From the NCBI GenBank assembly GCA_949987705.1, contig OX465281.1, positions 159,416,393 to 159,480,392 of the forward strand: a stretch of DNA of 64,000 nucleotides, read 5' to 3'. The position numbers and the translations under genes are program-made. This DNA comes from Thereva unica. Its lineage: Eukaryota > Arthropoda > Insecta > Diptera > Therevidae. The notes beneath the pieces are model-generated. The model ran no database searches and was not told the origin of the DNA. It worked only from the letters and a program-made list of their open reading frames with translations. Numbering within the stretch: the stretch's first letter is position 1; each line of letters begins with the position of its first letter. This document shows, in pieces, positions 11,396-22,587 of the stretch.

Positions 11396-11735
11396 CATCC
11401 GTACTCCTGAGGTCACCTCAAAGCTGTCGGATAATTTTCCATTATGGAGATCTCTGCATTTGTAATTGTTTTATAGGGCTTTTATCCATTCTATTATTTT
11501 ATCAGGCAATCCACGTCGCCGTAGTGCCTGCCATATAAAGCTCCTATTGACCGAGTCGAACGCTTTCTCATAATCTACAAAAGCAAGGTAAAGGGGGGAT
11601 CGGAAATCATGTTTTGTATACCCAGGAAGAATAAGTTCCTCGCCCTCAGAACGATTCGGGATAATCGCCCTGAATATCCTATGGAACCGCAGTTCACCAG
11701 CCATATGGCTACGCGGATACGCGGCAAATGCAAAT
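11395..11735 (-). pseudogene. RTE-type LINE reverse transcriptase fragment
   Basis: The minus strand reads LYLAFVDYEKAFDSVNR followed by LPDKIIEWIKAL, the RT palm motif A region in the wording typical of RTE-clade LINEs. Past a stop near 11471 it continues LHNGKLSDSFEVTSGVR and breaks off at 11395, before the GVRQG/motif B residues. Upstream of 11704 similarity fades. It is a short decayed relic without catalytic YxDD. Confidence 0.7.
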
Positions 11736-11744
11736 GTTTGTGAT

Positions 11745-12620
11745 ATTGCTATTGTTATGTGTCCTTTAACCGTAAGACTAGGTCTTACCCAGAAGCCTTT
11801 TGCAGACCCATATGGCCCTTGTGGCTTTACTGATGACGTAGTCCAGTTGAGCGTTCCAGCTCAGTTTCTTGTCTTACTTTACATCTTTCAACTTCTCGGA
11901 GTGCTGTTCTCATGACCTCTGTAGTAGTCTAGTCAAACTTCCCAGAGACAATGATGGCAAGATCTTCTGCATAACCGATGACATCGAAACCTTAGAAAGT
12001 TTAGTCAAAAGTCCATCCACAACTAGTGGCCAGAGTACCGGGGATAAGCCTTTACCTTGAGGGCAGCCCTTAATAGCCTTAACACCAATGATGGAGACAC
12101 CTAGGGTAAAATAAAAGTCACACCTACAAGCATGGCATTTGTCCATCCACTTAATCGTGTGAGCATCCAGATTTCTGAGAGCCAGTGCTCTAGACATAAA
12201 ATCATAGCCAGTGTTATTGAAAGCACCTTTCATGTCAAGGCACGCACATAGAGCAGTTTCTTTAACAAGGAGAGGTTTCACGATTTTGCTGACCAGGTGG
12301 TGTAAAGCAATTTCTGTTGATTTACCCTTAGAGTAAACGAACTGGGTGCTATGTAGAGAGAGCGAGAGCTGCAGCTTGCACCTTATATGAAGGTCTAACC
12401 GCCTTTCCATCGTTTTCAAAAGAAAAGAGGTTAATCTGATAGTTAGGAAGCTAGGTAGGAAGAGATCAGTACATCAGTAAGCTGCGTGGCTGCATTCTTC
12501 AATTCACACACTGAGCTGATAGAAGCAGCAACAGGTCTGAGGCCACAAGGCTACTTATGCCAGTTGGTTTTCTTAGGAACTAAAGAAGAGACGCGGATAT
12601 TCCCTTTACCTTTCTTGATA
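11745..12620 (-). pseudogene. Decayed LINE reverse transcriptase (R1/LOA/jockey-like)
   Basis: The minus-strand frame 12419-11910 contains SLSLHSTQFVYSKGKST, ETALCACLDMKGAFNNTGYD (motif A, with Asp) and GCPQGKGLSPVLWPL (motif B). After a frameshift the catalytic box reads IGYAEDLAIIVSGKFD, with YAED in place of YADD. Further on it reads KKLSWNAQLDYVISKATRALWVCKRL, normal for the RT thumb. Stops and shifts are scattered. The altered catalytic residue fits old neutral decay. Confidence 0.7.
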
Positions 12621-12956
12621 AATATCTCTTAATGAAGGCTTCTAGGTGAAAAGTTTACTGGACATATTTTGTTCGTTATTGGATTTGCTACTAAGACTTA
12701 GCGTAAGGAAAGGTGGATTTTTGAAATTTCAATTTTTGCATTACAAAATAGCCGAAAACTGAGAGAAAAGTACCTAACGTAAAAGTTATCCCAAGCAAAG
12801 AAAAGATCATTATTTTTCAATATAATTCCGGAATTAAAAGTTTAAGGCATGTCGGTCAAATAGTTTTTGGATAATGTATTTTGCAACTAAGTGAATTTAA
12901 AAAATTAAATTTGTTACAGCGCCAAAAGAAAAACTCCCATGTAGGGCCTGGATTGT
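12621..12956. other. Unannotated spacer
   Basis: AT-rich sequence between a LINE relic and a zinc-finger frame. I recognise no coding or repeat structure. Confidence 0.4.
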
Positions 12957-13145
12957 TTACCTATACTCTAAGACTCTCTTTACAATATCCGCTATCAGCA
13001 GTTGATTTTTATGTTTATTGCTTTTAATATGGGTTTCAATATCACATGCACCTTTGTGTTTTATAGAAATATAACAATCACACACTGTACACAAAGCCTC
13101 AATAGGTTCTCTTCCCTTTCTCATCAACGGATATCTTTCACGCAA
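12957..13145 (-). pseudogene. N-terminal zinc finger of a hAT-like transposase (fragment)
   Basis: A 62-codon frame carries ALCTVCDCYISIKHKGACD and IETHIKSNKHKNQ, that is C-x2-C ... H-x5-H spacing with the YPLMRKGREP lead-in. This pattern opens many hAT-family or hAT-derived proteins in arthropods (BED/C2H2-like DNA-binding finger). It ends shortly after the finger and no catalytic domain follows downstream. A standalone zinc-finger exon of a host gene is a less likely alternative. Confidence 0.45.
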
Positions 13146-13700
13146 AACGTCTGTGAACGTACTTTGACGTAATACTACTCGAGCTTGATGCCATTTCAGC
13201 GTTTTCTATCACTAACTACTTTTACGTAATGGAAGTAAATACCTTGGCAAATGATTTTAGCGATTAATATGCGACACGGCATACTGCACGGCACACTGCA
13301 CGGAGAGATAAATCTTGTGTTTAGCGCGTGTGTAATTAGGTATAAGGCACAAACAATTGCGGCGGCGCAAAATTCCACATACATTTAATTTCAATGCGCC
13401 GCCTGCTATTTGTGTTAGAACATATGGTGGTCCGTTTATTTTAAACATTTTTCTCGACACCGCCGCAATCTGTTTGCGGTTAAACTTGTATAATGGTAGA
13501 GGCAGAGGCGGCCTTACCCATTGCGAGGCTCCGGGCGGCAGGTCTTTGCGAGGCCCTTTGTCCTTCGTGAAAAGCATGTGATGCGAAAGTAGGTCTGGTT
13601 CTTTGGTTTAGGTTTTGTCATGTTTGAGGAGAAATGTTAAAGTTATACAAATAAATAAAATTTGAGTTTTAAAATATTTTACATTGGAAGATTCACAAAA
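13146..13700. other. Spacer between two hAT-like fragments
   Basis: This stretch contains a GC-richer part (13330-13570) with a short inverted pair (GCGGCGGCGCA / TGCGCCGCC) and overlapping chance frames on both strands. No family was recognised. Confidence 0.35.
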
Positions 13701-14132
13701 TTAACAAATACAAAAATGATAAATTTCAAAATTGCGGCTTTTCCTAAGACTAAAATTAATTAAAGCATAATAATCCAACGAATGAGCTACGTCATTTTCG
13801 ATTGAAAGAATAGAAAGGGCTGAAAGCCGATCTTGTGTCATCGAATTCCTCAAATATGTTTTAATAATTTTAAGCCTCGAAAAACTCCTTTCAGCAGACG
13901 CAACTGTAACAGGTGTGGTAGCAATAATTCTCAGGACTCTTTCGATAGTGGGGTGAACTTCAGTTAATTTTTTTTCTATTATGTATTTCAGCACCGAGAT
14001 AATGTCGTCATTTCCTTCATACACACGAATGAACATATTCAGTTCTTCGTACAATTCATGTCCATGAATATCACATCGACTCATGCAACGAAGACTATAG
14101 TAACTCATTTTTGGGGGTTTTGTGCATGGCAT
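13701..14132 (-). pseudogene. hAT transposase C-terminal dimerisation domain
   Basis: The 143-codon frame ends in VTVASAERSFSRLKIIKT and LRNSMTQDRLSALSILSIE, the diagnostic hAT C-terminal dimerisation signature (A-S-A/N-E-R-x-F-S and the following Leu-rich helix). The catalytic RNase-H-like core upstream is absent. In transcriptional order this C-terminal piece lies before the N-terminal finger at 12957-13145, so the two do not form one gene in their present order. Confidence 0.8.
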
Positions 14133-14279
14133 ATATTTGGTGAAGTATAGTATCTCGAGATAATATAGTATTCGTTGTATTTTATGGCCAAAAATGACTT
14201 ACTATTTTTATGCTAGTATTTCTGGTTGCCTAACCCTTTCGTTTCGAACTTCAGGTAAATATATGCCATGCACAATGGT

Positions 14280-14660
14280 AAACTGCTCATCATCTGCTGA
14301 ACTGCTGAAAAAAGACAGTTTGCCCATACTTTGAACCTACATATCTTTTAAACGGAGTCACTCAGGTTTCTGTTATTTATTTCACATAAAAGAATACACA
14401 TTTACCTAAAAGATGAGAATAATTACGTTGCTCTACTATAATCGGTCTAGAAGTTATTAAGTAAATGGCAATTCGGCCATACAAGTTGCAAGTGAGGGGA
14501 TATGAGTGCTTTATATAAATCTTTAAAACGGCGATATCTCATGAATGACAATTCGTACGGGAAAATGAATAAGATCCTTTTTTGTAGGTAATCGCATAAT
14601 CTACCAACTTTGTAAACACTATTTTATGATAAAAGTTACCGTTTTGCTGAAAATCGCAAA
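14280..14660. repeat. Partial copy of the 43448-44220 TIR element
   Basis: Blocks here match the element at 43448-44220: TTTGAACCTACATATCTT, AAAAGAATACACATTTA, AATTACGTTGCTCTAC, GGCGATATCTCATGAA and the AACTTTGTAAACACTATTTTATGATA stretch (read in two parts). The divergence is visible, so this is an older or truncated member of the same family. It has no coding capacity. Confidence 0.6.
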
Positions 14661-14863
14661 AAAACCGTTTTTGTGACTGACCCCGAGTAAATCCAGGTTC
14701 CAGGTGCCGGATCGATGGGGATTTATAACGGTGCTTTGAACAATCCTACCAATTTTCAGCTAGGTGCGAATTTATGTACCCTCGGATGTCTAAATTGACT
14801 GGACTAAGAGTTGACAAACGAAATGAAAAACGGGGATTCCCTGAGCGATACACTGTAAATCTC
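14661..14863. other. Noncoding spacer
   Basis: I see no recognisable gene or repeat. The stretch precedes a tandem hairpin. Confidence 0.4.
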
Positions 14864-14907
14864 AATTCCCGAACAGCGGGAATTGTAATTCCCGAACAGC
14901 GGGAATT
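14864..14907. repeat. Two tandem identical 21-nt hairpins
   Basis: The sequence AATTCCCGAACAGCGGGAAT(T) occurs twice, at 14864-14884 and 14887-14907, separated by GT. Each has an 8-bp perfect stem (AATTCCCG/CGGGAATT) and a 5-nt loop (AACAG). Confidence 0.9.
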
Positions 14908-15956
14908 GACAAGTCGAAGGTAGAGAAATTTTCTGTATCCCCTTTGTTTTCCTAGGTTTCTGTATTCTCTTTGTTTTCTTGGTTTCGTTTTCTGGTAATC
15001 TGTTCTGGCTTCGAGTAATATTACATTTGCTCTTAAAATTTTGCTTCGATATTTTGTTTTTGACTCTTATTAAAATATGAATTTTCGTTTATATGGGCGA
15101 TTCTCCAGAACCTTTAACCTGAGCTAATTGGAAAAATGAAATTTCAAATTGATAGCACAACCGTGCCATGATATTTTTTGTGCTTCTTATTTCATAAATA
15201 AATGTTTTCTGATGTAGAACATTAAAAAATTCAATGCGCATATTTTTTATGACATGGTTATATTGACATGGTTACAATTTTGACATCAAATTTGACATGG
15301 TTACAATTTTGACATTCGCTTAAATTACTTTTTTTAAAGATTCATGAAACAATTTAAGTGAAGGAAACGTTACATATGATTTAACTAGTTACAATAGGTC
15401 ATAAGAAATTTTACGGGGATGAATTTAATGTAATATGAGCAAATTAATTGCAGTTACAACTTTGACATTTAAATGTAACCTACGTTCACGTTAGCCAGTT
15501 TTGCCCAAAAATCAACCAATTTCAACTTACTTGTGTCACAAAATGTATGCACATGTTCGTTAGTGTCTGAACAATAAGTGCGTTTAAAAAAATTTATGAT
15601 AAAATGAGACAATTCGGAGTACCTCGACTTACCATGCGGGTTACAACTTTGACGTCAAAACCTAGGGACAAACTTCAGAGTTGTTTTTTGGAAAATATAG
15701 CGATTTGACACTGCACCGAATACAACTGCATTTTTCCTTAAGAGTTAAACTACAACTTTTCACTTTTCACTATTTGTTTCAACGCTTCCTATCACAAATA
15801 TAAATAGTTTTTCATTCAGATTAGCGCTAAAGACAGGCCGAAAAGTGACAGGTAACGGAACATTTTTTCAAATTTTATTGCAATATATCGTTTTAAATGA
15901 CTTCGTACTTATATCTTATTGTTCATTAATAGTTTCTTAACATTATTGATAGCTTC

Positions 15957-16815
15957 TGTTCATCAAATTCAAATGGATGCTTTCAAATTCACAAAAGGTT
16001 CAAGAAATATTCGTGCAACTCAAATTAATTTCGCGTAAATTGCAGTATTAAAAAACTCACGTACACCAAAAACGTTAATTTTATTAAAAATGAAAATATA
16101 ACTTTATCAGTACATTTATTCGGATTCAAACTAAATTCTAATTAGATTAATTGCGGTATTCGCTACAATTTCGTCGCGATCAAATTCAAAAAGCACAAAT
16201 TCAAAAATCAAAATTCAAATTCAAGAGAGCCAAGAAAAATCTGTTGCTAACTTATATAGCAAAAGCCTACGTGACTACAGCACTTTGACCGCAATTTTCA
16301 CAAATCAGTTATTACCGCTGCATCGGTTTTCTTGTTTACTCCACCCACATCTTTCCCCTTTTCATATTAATTTCAATTCAATTCAATTAATTTCGAGTTC
16401 GAATTGTTTACATTTGAAATGTCAAATTGTAATGTGGGTGCAGCAAACAAATATTATTTGTTTAATGATTTTTTGTGATTGTTTACAAAGGTGAGTGACT
16501 TAAATCTAATTATTTGTTAAAATATATAATATATATATAAAATTTGTTCTTATATGTTTATTGTTTTTCGAAACTAATTTTTAATACTAATTCATATTAT
16601 TTCTTGAATGAACCTAACCTAAAATCTTATATGTTAAAATTTTATACACTATTTAATAACTAAATTTGTTTTCTGTATTTTAGCTGCTGTTGGTGCCCAT
16701 TGTTTGGTTTGAGAAGGACGTGTCGTCAGGAAACCTCGCAGGGAAGTATTTTGTATTTATGAGTTCACTGATGGCGATTGTGTTTTTTATGAACTTTTTA
16801 GGTGGATGTCCAACA
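15957..16815 (-). repeat. BEL-1 3' LTR
   Basis: On the element's strand this LTR begins TGTTGGACATCC and ends GATGAACA, with TGTT/AACA inverted ends. A TATA-like GCTATATAAG (RC of 16249-16258) and an AATAAA (RC near 16078) give plausible promoter and polyadenylation positions. The sequence just inside it (CAAGGCCCGGGAATA on the minus strand) is the purine-rich tract region. Confidence 0.9.
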
Positions 16816-16968
16816 TATTCCCGGGCCTTGGGTCCTGTGGATCCAAAACTAAGTCTGGAAGTAATGAAGCTTTAAGTTTTGCTACAAAATAAAAACAAAA
16901 AATGACATGGGAATTTAAGGACAACTAGGACAGGAATTATGCTAGGATGGAAAATGGTTTATGGTACG

Positions 16969-19900
16969 TTATTTTAACTTGGTGGTGTTTGTGCTGTCCA
17001 CTTGTTCCATATCTGTATTGTCTTCGCACGGTAGTAGGCACACCTTGGAAATTGGTCGCTTCAAGATCCTATCCTTAACTTTCAGTGTAACCACTCTAAC
17101 AAGTTGATCCGTCCCTGGATGCGTTTCGGTTATCCTTCCAAGCATCCACTTCGTAGGAGGTAGCCTTTCTTCCTTAATTAGTACTAGTTGTCCTACCTCG
17201 AGATTTTTCCTTGTTTGTAGCCATTTAGGCCGTTGCTGGAGACGAGATAAATATTCTGAATGCCAGCGTTTCCAAAACGATTGGACTAAATGCGTTAAGT
17301 GATGCCATCGTGTAAGTGCAGTGGGTTTCTCATCTAGGATTGATGGCTCTGGTAATGCCAACGGTGCTTCACCTAACAGAAAGTGGCCTGGTGTAAGTGC
17401 ATTCAAGTCCTCTGGATCGTCTGTTAATGGTGTGATCGGCCTAGAATTTAGACAAGCTTCTATCTGGGTCGCAATTGTGGCCATTTCCTCGTACGTTAAA
17501 ATTGCATCGTTTATTATTCGTTTTAGGTGATATTTCGTAGATTTCACCGCTGCCTCCCACAATCCTCCGAAATTGGGCGCTGATGGTGGTATGAAGTGCC
17601 ATTCTATTCTCAATGCTGTGGCCTTTGGTGGCATTTCCACATTCAATTGTTTCAGATGTTGTTCGAAATCATGATTTAATAGTTTGTTTGTCCCGACAAA
17701 ATTGGTTCCGTTGTCTGAGTATATGTGCAGGCAAAGCCCTCTGCGACTAATAAACCTCTTTAAGGCTGCGTAGAATGCTTCGGACGTCAAATCAGAGACA
17801 ACTTCTATGTGGACTGCCTTGACAGCGAGGCAAACAAATATGGCTAGGTAACCTTTGAATGTTTTTTGTCCTCTGCCTCTTGATACCTTCAAATTAAACG
17901 GACCACAGAAATCCACGCCAACGTGAGTGAAAGGTCGCGACATTCGTGTTCTGGGAGACGGCAGATTTCCCATCAATTGGGATTCAGGTTTCGCCTTATG
18001 TCGGAAGCATTTCATGCATCGGTGCACCAACCCTTTTATGCAGCTCCTCAACTTGAGAATCCAGAATCGATTCCTTAACCAGGTCATCATCAATTGGGGG
18101 CCGCCGTGAAGAGTTCGTTCATGCGATTCTAATATTATGAGTTTGGTTAATGGATGATCGGAACTCAATATGATGGGGTGTTTTTTGAACCACGACAAAT
18201 CTGCGTGATGTAGTCGTCCTCCGACACGCAAGACTCCTTCGTCGTCGAGAAATGGCGTCAAACTGCTTAACCTGCCATTCTTTACCTCTTTTCCTGACCT
18301 GCAGGTCAACAATTCATCTGCGAATTCATCCGCTTGTGCGTCTTTTATCCAATGTGTGAGTGCCGAATTCAGTTCTGCCGTAGTCAACCAAATCGATGAC
18401 TCCTTTTTTAATGCCTTGCAGTTGTTGATAAATCTGAAGCAATAAGCTGACACTCGCAACAATCGTGTTAAGCTTGAATACTTTGCCACTAGTTTGGTTT
18501 CTCCTGCTTTGAGGGTTACTGCCAAATAAATTTTCACGCTCGCTCTTTCTTCCAAATTGGTTTTGTCGACTTGAATCGGGGTCGGCCAATGTTCTTTAGA
18601 TTTTTTAAGCCAGTTTGGACCATGCCACCACAGTGTGTGCGAGATGAGTTCCGTTGGTGCTATGCCACGTGATGCACAGTCCGCAGGATTTTCCTTTGAA
18701 GACACGTACTTCCAAGAGGAGCAGTCGATAGTTTCTTGGATTTCGGCCACTCTATTTGCCACAAAAGTCTTCCATCTTGAAGGATGTGCCTTTATCCAAG
18801 CTAGTGTTATGGTGGAATCGCACCAAAGTGTTAAACGAATGTTACTGCTTTTCAAGGCCATTTTTATTGCTTTAAATAGACGCACTAACAAAACGGCTCC
18901 ACATAATTCAAGTCGTGCCAATGTTACCGGTTTGATGGGAGCGACCTTGGTTTTTGATGTTAGCAAATGAGTATGAATGTGACCAAATTTATCGACCGAC
19001 CGGACATAAAACACTGCTGCGTATGCCCGATTTGAGGCGTCACAAAATCCGTGCAATTCAATTTCATCGGTAAAGGTGTGCAGCCATCTGGGGATTTTGA
19101 TATCTTCAATGTGTTTCAGATCCTTCCGAAAGTCGTTCCAAGCTTGTGTAAAATCCTCAGATAATCTGTCATCCCAATCCAAGCCGCTTAACCAAACACT
19201 CTGCATGATAATCTTGGCTCGTATCATGATGGGTGAGAGAAGCCCCAGAGGGTCGAATAATTTGGATATTTGCGACAAAAGGTCTCGTTTCGTGATCAAT
19301 TCAGAATTAGCAAGATAGGTGTTCATTTTGTACATAAAGGTGTCTGTCTTGGGGCACCAAAGAACGCCTAATGTTTTAATTCCATCTTCGAAGTCGAAAT
19401 TGCGGATCTTACTAAGCTCTTGGTCCGCCAGTGGAATTGCCTTGATTAATTCTGGATCGTTGGTGGTCCATTTTCGCAAATTGAAACCGCCTAACTGCAT
19501 CAAACGTATCAATTGTTCTTGAAGTTGTGTTGCTTCTTCAACCGTACTTGCTCCTGTCAGAAGGTCGTCGACGTAGAAATCCGACTTAACTATCTCCGAT
19601 GCTCTTGGGAAGTTTTGATATTCATCATCAGCCAGCTGATGCAGTGTTCTTATAGCCAAATATGGAGCACAAGACGTGCCAAAGGTGACTGTGTGTAAGC
19701 AGAAGTCTTGTATCTTTTCGGCTGGCGATGGTCTCCACAACACTCGTTGAAAATCGACGTCCTCTTCCGACACCTTGATTTGGCGATACATCTTCTCCAA
19801 ATCTGCAGTGAAAACGATCTTGTGTTTTCGCCACCGTAAAAGAATTTGCCATAAATCATCTTGTAGTTTGGGACCGACCATCAAGACGTCGTTAAGTGAT

Positions 19901-22239
19901 GGCCCATGTGTGGATTTTTGCGACGCATCAAAAACAACTCGAAGCTTAGTTGTCGTGCTTTCTTTAAACACGGCATGATGGGGCAGGTAATATGTTTCAA
20001 AATGTTTTGTATTATGAAGGTCATCCTTTAATTCTTTTGTAGATGCCGAGACTGGGACCATGTGGTTGAGTTGGCGGTATTCCTGTATGCATGCTGAATA
20101 TTCATCGCGCAGTTGAGGGGATTTTTGAAATCTGGCTTCCAGTAAGTTGAATCGTCGTAGTGCTGTTGTTCGCGATGTGCCGAACTGAGGACGCTGTCCA
20201 TTCACAAACGGTAAACGTACTATGTACCGTCCGTCCGATGCCCTTCTCACAGTGTCCTTGTAGAACTGCTCGCACTTCATTTCTTCTTCGGTTAGATGTC
20301 GTTCTTCTCGAGTTTCTTCTAATTCCCAAAAACGCCGGATGCTGTGTTCTAACTCAGTATGGCTATGGCAGCTTACTAATGTCCTTGTTTGAGGTGTTGG
20401 TAACTCTCCTGATAAAATCCATCCTAGGGTTGTGTTCTGCGCGACGAAGCTTCCATTGTTACTCTTCCGAATGCCGTCAAGTAAAATTCGACCATATACA
20501 TCCGCACCAAGCAAGACTTGTATTTTATTGGGCTCAAAACATTGAGGATCGGCCAAACACAAATTTTTCAAATTGATCGAGTCGTCGGGCAATTTCATAC
20601 TTCGAGTAGGGAGTACTCTGGTAATCGATTTCAAAACTAATGCTGATGTCCTCATTATGTTACTGCCATGTCTAGATTTCAGCATGAATTGTACTGACGC
20701 TCTTGAAGTACCGGCCTTGGAATTTTCAACACCAAAAATGTTGACTGTAGTTGATGATTTCCTAAGTTTCAGCAGCTGCACAATCTGTTCCGAAATAAAC
20801 GACACTTGGGAGCCTTGATCCACTAATGCCCGTGCTGTAACTTCTTGCCCTGATGGCGCACAGATTCTAATTAACGCTGTGGCTAGAAGCACTTCCCTTG
20901 GTGTTGCAGACTCGTGGACGTAAAAAGACTTAGCATCTTCTAAGGCCGATGATGTGGTTGCAGGATCCTCAGTGACCTCTGACGACATGACCGCCTTTCC
21001 TTTACTTACAGCAAAATTCGCGATAACCGTGTCGCTATGGAGCAAAGTGTGATGACGGTGGTTACAGCGTAAACAGTTATGTACACTAGGGCATGACCTA
21101 GCCTTATGCCCAAAACCTAAACAATTTGAACACAAACCTCTTTTTTGTACTACGTCCCTTTTGCCTTCAAAATTTAAGTTTAAAAATTGTTCGCACGACC
21201 TTATAGTATGATTGCCTGAACAGAGTGCACACTTGACGTCAGAAGTGATATGATGAATGTGTCTTGTGGTGTTAAGTTGCCGCGGGGTTCCCGTCGACCT
21301 AATGCTTCTAGAATCGCTACCTAATGCTTCTAGGGCTCTAAAATGCCCCTCCAAGAAACTGCGTAAATCTTCGTAAGTTGGAAATTCGATTTTGCTACCG
21401 ATATTTTGTTCCCAAAGACGTTTCGTTTCGTTCGGCAACCGTTCACTTACAAGGAATGAAATCACCATATCCCACTTGTCCACTTCAATATTTAAATTCC
21501 GTAGGGCTTGCAAACATTCGTTGGTGGTGTCCAATAGCTTGCGGATGCTTGACGCCGAATCATTGCTGCACACAGGTTGTGACAATAATGTTTTGAGTTG
21601 CGACTTAATCAAAAGGCGTTTGTTGTTATACCGATCATTCAATGTTTTCCAAGCGGGTATATAGTTGACCTCGGTAATGTTGAAGTGCCTAAGGAGCTGC
21701 TCAGCTTCACCATGCAATGTCGATTTCAAATAATGGAGCTTTTGCACGTTGGAAATCCTCTGGTTTTCGTGAATTAGGGTAACGAATAAATCGCGGAACG
21801 ACATCCACTCATTGTAACTTCCACTAAATTTAGGCAAGTTGACTCTGGGGAGTTTCACTTCTTCGTTTTCACTATGCGCGATTTTTTCCGCTGGACTCAC
21901 TTTCGGCGAAATTGGTTCAGGGTACATTTCCTCCATTTCCTCTTCTATTTCGGACTTTCCGAGCAAAAAACATTCCTGCGCTTCATCGTATACATCCTCT
22001 TCAAAATATTTCGTGACTTCCTTCGGTAATTCTTCGGTGGATTCCTTTAATACTATAATTTTGCGATGGGCTTTCCGAAACTCCATCCAGTAATCGGCAA
22101 GCGTCTGTAACCGATTATTCAAATATGCCTTGCTTTTCCTTGATTTTGAATCCTTTTTGTAATTTTTAATTTGTTTTTTAATTTTGTCGAACGTGGCTTC
22201 TTGCTCGACAATTAGCACTTCTATTTGCTTTACGCTCAT
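16969..22239 (-). CDS. pol: BEL-1 Gag-Pol polyprotein, intact
   Basis: One frame of 1757 codons starts at ATG 22239 (MSVKQIEVL); an upstream GTG would add 8 residues but the ATG is preferred. In order: a coiled-coil N-terminus; Gag region (LPKFSGSYNEWMSFRDLF, about 140); zinc knuckles (CALCSGNHTIRSC ... CSNCLGFGHKARSC, about 336-380); A17-type protease (ALVDQGSQVSFISE, about 472); RT (RVVFDASQKSTHG; catalytic YVDD, about 888); RNase H (LHGFCDASNRAYAAV, about 1060); integrase with Cys pair (CMKCFRHK, about 1406), D (VGVDFCGPF), D (YSDNGTNF, about 1508) and E (FGGLWEAAVKS, about 1558); and a C-terminal DUF5641-type tail (LSRLQQRPKW). All catalytic residues are present. It should yield virus-like-particle proteins and a replicative enzyme set. 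Confidence 0.95.
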   Translation of the reverse strand: MSVKQIEVLIVEQEATFDKIKKQIKNYKKDSKSRKSKAYLNNRLQTLADYWMEFRKAHRKIIVLKESTEELPKEVTKYFEEDVYDEAQECFLLGKSEIEEEMEEMYPEPISPKVSPAEKIAHSENEEVKLPRVNLPKFSGSYNEWMSFRDLFVTLIHENQRISNVQKLHYLKSTLHGEAEQLLRHFNITEVNYIPAWKTLNDRYNNKRLLIKSQLKTLLSQPVCSNDSASSIRKLLDTTNECLQALRNLNIEVDKWDMVISFLVSERLPNETKRLWEQNIGSKIEFPTYEDLRSFLEGHFRALEALGSDSRSIRSTGTPRQLNTTRHIHHITSDVKCALCSGNHTIRSCEQFLNLNFEGKRDVVQKRGLCSNCLGFGHKARSCPSVHNCLRCNHRHHTLLHSDTVIANFAVSKGKAVMSSEVTEDPATTSSALEDAKSFYVHESATPREVLLATALIRICAPSGQEVTARALVDQGSQVSFISEQIVQLLKLRKSSTTVNIFGVENSKAGTSRASVQFMLKSRHGSNIMRTSALVLKSITRVLPTRSMKLPDDSINLKNLCLADPQCFEPNKIQVLLGADVYGRILLDGIRKSNNGSFVAQNTTLGWILSGELPTPQTRTLVSCHSHTELEHSIRRFWELEETREERHLTEEEMKCEQFYKDTVRRASDGRYIVRLPFVNGQRPQFGTSRTTALRRFNLLEARFQKSPQLRDEYSACIQEYRQLNHMVPVSASTKELKDDLHNTKHFETYYLPHHAVFKESTTTKLRVVFDASQKSTHGPSLNDVLMVGPKLQDDLWQILLRWRKHKIVFTADLEKMYRQIKVSEEDVDFQRVLWRPSPAEKIQDFCLHTVTFGTSCAPYLAIRTLHQLADDEYQNFPRASEIVKSDFYVDDLLTGASTVEEATQLQEQLIRLMQLGGFNLRKWTTNDPELIKAIPLADQELSKIRNFDFEDGIKTLGVLWCPKTDTFMYKMNTYLANSELITKRDLLSQISKLFDPLGLLSPIMIRAKIIMQSVWLSGLDWDDRLSEDFTQAWNDFRKDLKHIEDIKIPRWLHTFTDEIELHGFCDASNRAYAAVFYVRSVDKFGHIHTHLLTSKTKVAPIKPVTLARLELCGAVLLVRLFKAIKMALKSSNIRLTLWCDSTITLAWIKAHPSRWKTFVANRVAEIQETIDCSSWKYVSSKENPADCASRGIAPTELISHTLWWHGPNWLKKSKEHWPTPIQVDKTNLEERASVKIYLAVTLKAGETKLVAKYSSLTRLLRVSAYCFRFINNCKALKKESSIWLTTAELNSALTHWIKDAQADEFADELLTCRSGKEVKNGRLSSLTPFLDDEGVLRVGGRLHHADLSWFKKHPIILSSDHPLTKLIILESHERTLHGGPQLMMTWLRNRFWILKLRSCIKGLVHRCMKCFRHKAKPESQLMGNLPSPRTRMSRPFTHVGVDFCGPFNLKVSRGRGQKTFKGYLAIFVCLAVKAVHIEVVSDLTSEAFYAALKRFISRRGLCLHIYSDNGTNFVGTNKLLNHDFEQHLKQLNVEMPPKATALRIEWHFIPPSAPNFGGLWEAAVKSTKYHLKRIINDAILTYEEMATIATQIEACLNSRPITPLTDDPEDLNALTPGHFLLGEAPLALPEPSILDEKPTALTRWHHLTHLVQSFWKRWHSEYLSRLQQRPKWLQTRKNLEVGQLVLIKEERLPPTKWMLGRITETHPGTDQLVRVVTLKVKDRILKRPISKVCLLPCEDNTDMEQVDSTNTTKLK

Positions 22240-22562
22240 GCTTGCGTACACTTTATATAAAGGCACAAATAAAAAATGGAGTACTCACCGAAATAATCAA
22301 TTCGTAGTGATCCTCTCCGGTGATTCCTTGTTGTTTCACGTGGTCGAGATGGGCTGGGAAATATCCTTGCACTATCGCAATAACTTTGTCCACTAATTAA
22401 TTAGCACTAATTTAAGCTTTATTCACTAATTGTCCACGTTTTAAAAGTTATCAATATATAACCCGCTACCGTTCTTTGTCCACCACTTTGCAAATTAACC
22501 GGCACTTTGTCTTCCAAAACTTTCTTATTTCTCCGCACGAATATCTCACAAATTAAAACAAA

Positions 22563-22580
22563 ATCCGGCTCGAAGGACCA
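22563..22580 (-). promoter_or_regulatory. BEL-1 primer-binding site, tRNA-Tyr type
   Basis: The minus strand reads TGGTCCTTCGAGCCGGAT, seven bases inside the 5' LTR. It is complementary to the 3' end of metazoan tRNA-Tyr (...CCGGCTCGAAGGA plus CCA), as recalled from general knowledge. Confidence 0.8.
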
Positions 22581-22587
22581 AAAAATA

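Noticed and set aside
16285..16875. Plus-strand frames in the BEL-1 LTRs
   Set aside because: They are shadow frames in LTR sequence (repeated at 22916 and 23321) with no protein-like features.
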